The translations under genes were made by a program, and so were the position numbers. A DNA stretch of 7,441 bases. Origin: an uncultured Pseudomonadota bacterium (GTDB lineage: Bacteria > Pseudomonadota > Alphaproteobacteria > Rs-D84). The notes below the pieces were generated by a model, which did not search any database, had not been told where the DNA came from, and saw only the letters and a program-made list of their open reading frames with translations. The DNA lies in contig CALYRP010000042.1 of NCBI GenBank assembly GCA_945483255.1, forward strand, positions 1 to 7,441, given 5' to 3'. This document shows positions 5,690 through 7,441 of this stretch, in pieces. Numbering within the stretch: position 1 is the first letter of the stretch; each line of letters begins with the position of its first letter.

Positions 5690-6904
5690 TCCAACAAAAC
5701 AATCGTTTTTAACACCGGTTATTTTAACATCACAAATTGTGCGGTTTGGTATTGGTTCGCCAGATATTTTTACATTTATATCATCTGGGGTACGCGCGAT
5801 ATTATTATCTTCGACCAAGACAGACACGGTCTTTCCAATTTGCTTTTTCATAAATTCTGCACGATTTTGCGCAACGATATCATATATAATTTTCACACGC
5901 TTTTTGGAGATACTGCGATTAACCTGGTTCGGCATAGTTGCCGCGACAGTGCCAGGCCGCGGCGAATACGGAAATGCATGTACATTTATCAACCCCATTT
6001 CGCGAATCAAATCTGCCGTTTCATTAAATAATTCTTCGCTTTCGCCCGGAAAACCACAGATTATATCCGCACTGAACGAAACTTTGCCGTCTGATAATTT
6101 TACCAATTCGCGCAATTTATCTGCATCATGACGACGACGCATTGATTTTAATATCGTATTAGACCCAGACTGCATCGACAAATGCAAGTGTGGCATAAAA
6201 CGAGAATCTGATTTCATTAATTCTATTATTTTTGGAACCTCTGGCGATGCAGGATCTATGGACGAAAGGCGCAAATGCCGCATTTCAGGAACATCACGCA
6301 AAATCTGCGCACATATATCAGACAGCAACACCAATTTATCGCCATCACGACGGATATAAGATGCCGTATCAACACCGGTTAAAACTATTTCATAAAAACC
6401 ATTCGAAATTGCCGAACGGACATCAGACAATATTTCATCATACGGGAAAGACACATTCGGACCACGCAAAAGACGCGTTACACAATATGTACAATCGTGA
6501 TTACATCCATTTTGAACCTGAATAAATTTCTTTGATAAATGATTTTCTTCGCCATAAAATGAATCTATTTTTAACCCAGAAATATCAATATTTGCGGTTT
6601 TTAATGCGTTTTTATAAACATCCAAATTCATTTTATCTGCGTTATCAATAACAAAAACATTAGCTATTGATTCAAAAAGCTTTGGATTACGCGTTGCGCC
6701 ACAACCCGTTACAAAAATAACAACATTTGGATTTTCACGTGAAAGGCGCCGAACGGTCTGGCCACATTGACGTTCGGCTTCTGCGGTTACAGAACAAGTA
6801 TTGACTAAAATTGCGGTATCGACAACAGTCCGCAAAATACCGGATATTTTCTCACATTCGACCGCATTCAGACGACAACCAAAAGATAATGTTTTTATAT
6901 TCAT
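5678..6904 (-). CDS. mtaB: tRNA (t6A37) methylthiotransferase MtaB
   Basis: MtaB is a radical-SAM enzyme with two [4Fe-4S] clusters that adds a methylthio group to t6A37, giving ms2t6A in tRNAs reading ANN codons. The 408-residue protein begins MNIKTLSFGCRLNAVE. The N-terminal cluster cysteines are C10, C37 (NTCSVTAEAE) and C68 (VTGCGA). The radical-SAM motif CNHDCTYC gives C134, C138 and C141. GVDT (177-180), HLHLSMQSG (249-257) and FPYSPRPGT (311-319) follow, then a C-terminal TRAM domain from about 345. FGCRLN and NTCSVTAEAER are MtaB-type rather than MiaB-type (NTCSIREKA). I use the ATG at 6904, where homology begins; the open frame runs back to 6967, but that part crosses the promoter. 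It is divergent from rpoZ and overlaps the convergent flavoprotein gene by 12 bp. It acts downstream of TsaB, encoded in the same window. Confidence 0.92.
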   Translation of the reverse strand: MNIKTLSFGCRLNAVECEKISGILRTVVDTAILVNTCSVTAEAERQCGQTVRRLSRENPNVVIFVTGCGATRNPKLFESIANVFVIDNADKMNLDVYKNALKTANIDISGLKIDSFYGEENHLSKKFIQVQNGCNHDCTYCVTRLLRGPNVSFPYDEILSDVRSAISNGFYEIVLTGVDTASYIRRDGDKLVLLSDICAQILRDVPEMRHLRLSSIDPASPEVPKIIELMKSDSRFMPHLHLSMQSGSNTILKSMRRRHDADKLRELVKLSDGKVSFSADIICGFPGESEELFNETADLIREMGLINVHAFPYSPRPGTVAATMPNQVNRSISKKRVKIIYDIVAQNRAEFMKKQIGKTVSVLVEDNNIARTPDDINVKISGEPIPNRTICDVKITGVKNDCFVGLRV

Positions 6905-6935
6905 TTTTTTCTTGATTTTTAACACTTCATAAGGC

Positions 6936-6964
6936 ATTATAAACGCTGACAAAAATGATTTCAA
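6936..6964 (-). promoter_or_regulatory. sigma-70-type promoter of mtaB
   Basis: On the minus strand, TTGAAA (6964-6959) is followed after exactly 17 nt by a perfect TATAAT (6941-6936). Transcription should start near 6929, about 25 nt before the mtaB ATG at 6904. The promoter lies within the 74-bp divergent spacer shared with rpoZ, with its -35 box just upstream of the rpoZ ribosome-binding site. I see no equally good promoter for rpoZ on the plus strand: TTGATT at 6912 and TATAAA at 6938 are 20 nt apart. Confidence 0.75.
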
Positions 6965-6965
6965 C

Positions 6966-6971
6966 AAAGGA
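6966..6971 (+). promoter_or_regulatory. Shine-Dalgarno of rpoZ
   Basis: AAAGGA lies 7 nt before the ATG at 6979. It decides the start in favour of 6979 over the in-frame ATG at 6955, which has no such site. Confidence 0.75.
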
Positions 6972-6978
6972 TTTAATT

Positions 6979-7365
6979 ATGGCACGTGTAACAAATTCTG
7001 ACACTTTACCTTTTGTAGAAAGCCGCTATGAACTTGGAATGCTGGCTTCGCAACGCGTTCGCGATTTGAACGGTGGGGCCGAAGCGGTTGTTGAAAAAAA
7101 CAACGATAAATTAACTGTTGTCGCATTGCGCGAAATTGCCAGTGGCAAATTGAATGTCGCAGATGTCCGTCATGAATTCGTTGAATCCTACAAAGAAACG
7201 CCCGCTGCGATTGGTGATGAAGATGTATCATTGGAAATCACCAGCGAAGATCCATCATTGCGTGAAATTGATGCGGAATTGGAAAATGCTTTGGCAGACG
7301 AAACCGATGCACAAGAACCTGTTGTCGAAGACGATACACCAGACGCATCAGAAGACGAAGAATAA
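6979..7365 (+). CDS. rpoZ: RNA polymerase omega subunit
   Basis: Omega binds the C-terminal region of beta-prime and assists RNA polymerase assembly. The 128-residue protein starts MARVTNSDTLPFVESRYELG and continues with LASQRVRDLNGGAEAVVEKN and NDKLTVVALREIASGKL, the three conserved helical segments of omega, within about residues 1-60. The C-terminal part is unconserved and strongly acidic: 21 of the last 48 residues are Asp or Glu, with a single Arg. E. coli omega is about 91 residues; longer omegas with variable acidic tails occur in alphaproteobacteria. The start at 6979 is set by AAAGGA 7 nt upstream and by homology beginning at MARVT. A tRNA-Ser gene begins 15 bp after the stop with no terminator between, so the two are probably on one transcript. 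Confidence 0.92.
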   Translation: MARVTNSDTLPFVESRYELGMLASQRVRDLNGGAEAVVEKNNDKLTVVALREIASGKLNVADVRHEFVESYKETPAAIGDEDVSLEITSEDPSLREIDAELENALADETDAQEPVVEDDTPDASEDEE

Positions 7366-7380
7366 AAACTTACACAATTC

Positions 7381-7441
7381 GGAGATGTCGCATAGTTGGT
7401 CTAGTGCGCCACATTGGAAATGTGGTATACCGGCAACGGTA
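7381..7441 (+). tRNA. tRNA-Ser(GGA), 3' end outside window
   Basis: The acceptor 5' strand is GGAGATG. The D arm is GCA/TGC with a 12-nt loop containing GG. The anticodon stem CCACA/TGTGG (7409-7413 and 7421-7425) encloses loop TTGGAAA, with anticodon GGA at 7416-7418, reading UCC and UCU. It then enters a long variable arm (ACCG...CGGT), typical of class II serine tRNAs. The T arm and acceptor 3' strand lie beyond the window edge. Confidence 0.88.

Noticed and set aside
5696..5710. AAAAC...GTTTT-type hairpin near the end of mtaB as a terminator
   Set aside because: The stem is five A/T-dominated pairs and too weak to be credible.
6955..6978. Upstream ATG for rpoZ
   Set aside because: It would add eight non-conserved residues; AAAGGA is correctly placed for the ATG at 6979, where omega homology starts.
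1..7441. TGA reassigned to tryptophan
   Set aside because: All tryptophans checked are TGG and all genes read through correctly with the standard code; absence of TGA stops alone is not evidence of recoding.

Overview
This AT-rich window (about 35-40% G+C by eye) is a compact bacterial chromosomal segment. It carries eight protein genes and two tRNA genes, almost no intergenic space, and no insertion sequence, CRISPR array or phage gene. The organism is most likely an alphaproteobacterium from a lineage with a small, AT-rich genome. This rests on the tsaB...rimI order, the MtaB type, the omega subunit with a long acidic tail, and encoded CCA in the complete tRNA. The assignment is by protein character only and is moderate in confidence. 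All eight genes end in TAA and tryptophan is written TGG, so nothing suggests a variant code.

Layout. (1) 2-3030, plus strand: a Lon-type AAA+ protein, cut by the left edge, then tsaB, an unrecognised 111-residue gene, and rimI, spaced 4-11 bp apart. (2) 3032-4339, minus strand: a Pif1/Dda-like SF1 helicase, convergent with rimI. (3) 4358-5689, plus strand: a promoter with a palindrome over its -35 box, a CAT-anticodon tRNA, a terminator, and an HI0933/YhiN-family flavoprotein. (4) 5678-6904, minus strand: mtaB, whose end overlaps the flavoprotein gene by 12 bp, with a textbook promoter at 6936-6964. (5) 6979-7441, plus strand: rpoZ, followed after 15 bp by a tRNA-Ser(GGA) that runs off the right edge.

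The most striking observation is that the Lon reading frame is intact through the N-domain, linker and whole AAA+ module. It then stops about ten residues into where the protease domain should begin, and tsaB starts 11 bp later. The Ser-Lys protease domain is absent from the window in every frame. The pore-1 loop is also altered (AQC where Lon usually has A/S-M-P). This looks like a protease-less Lon ATPase, or a very clean truncation.

Functional theme: TsaB (t6A37 synthesis) and MtaB (methylthiolation of t6A37 to ms2t6A37) act on the same tRNA nucleotide. The CAT-anticodon tRNA encoded here has A37 and is of a class that normally carries t6A. RimI is the usual companion of TsaB and acetylates ribosomal protein S18. 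The window is therefore largely translation, transcription and protein-quality housekeeping.
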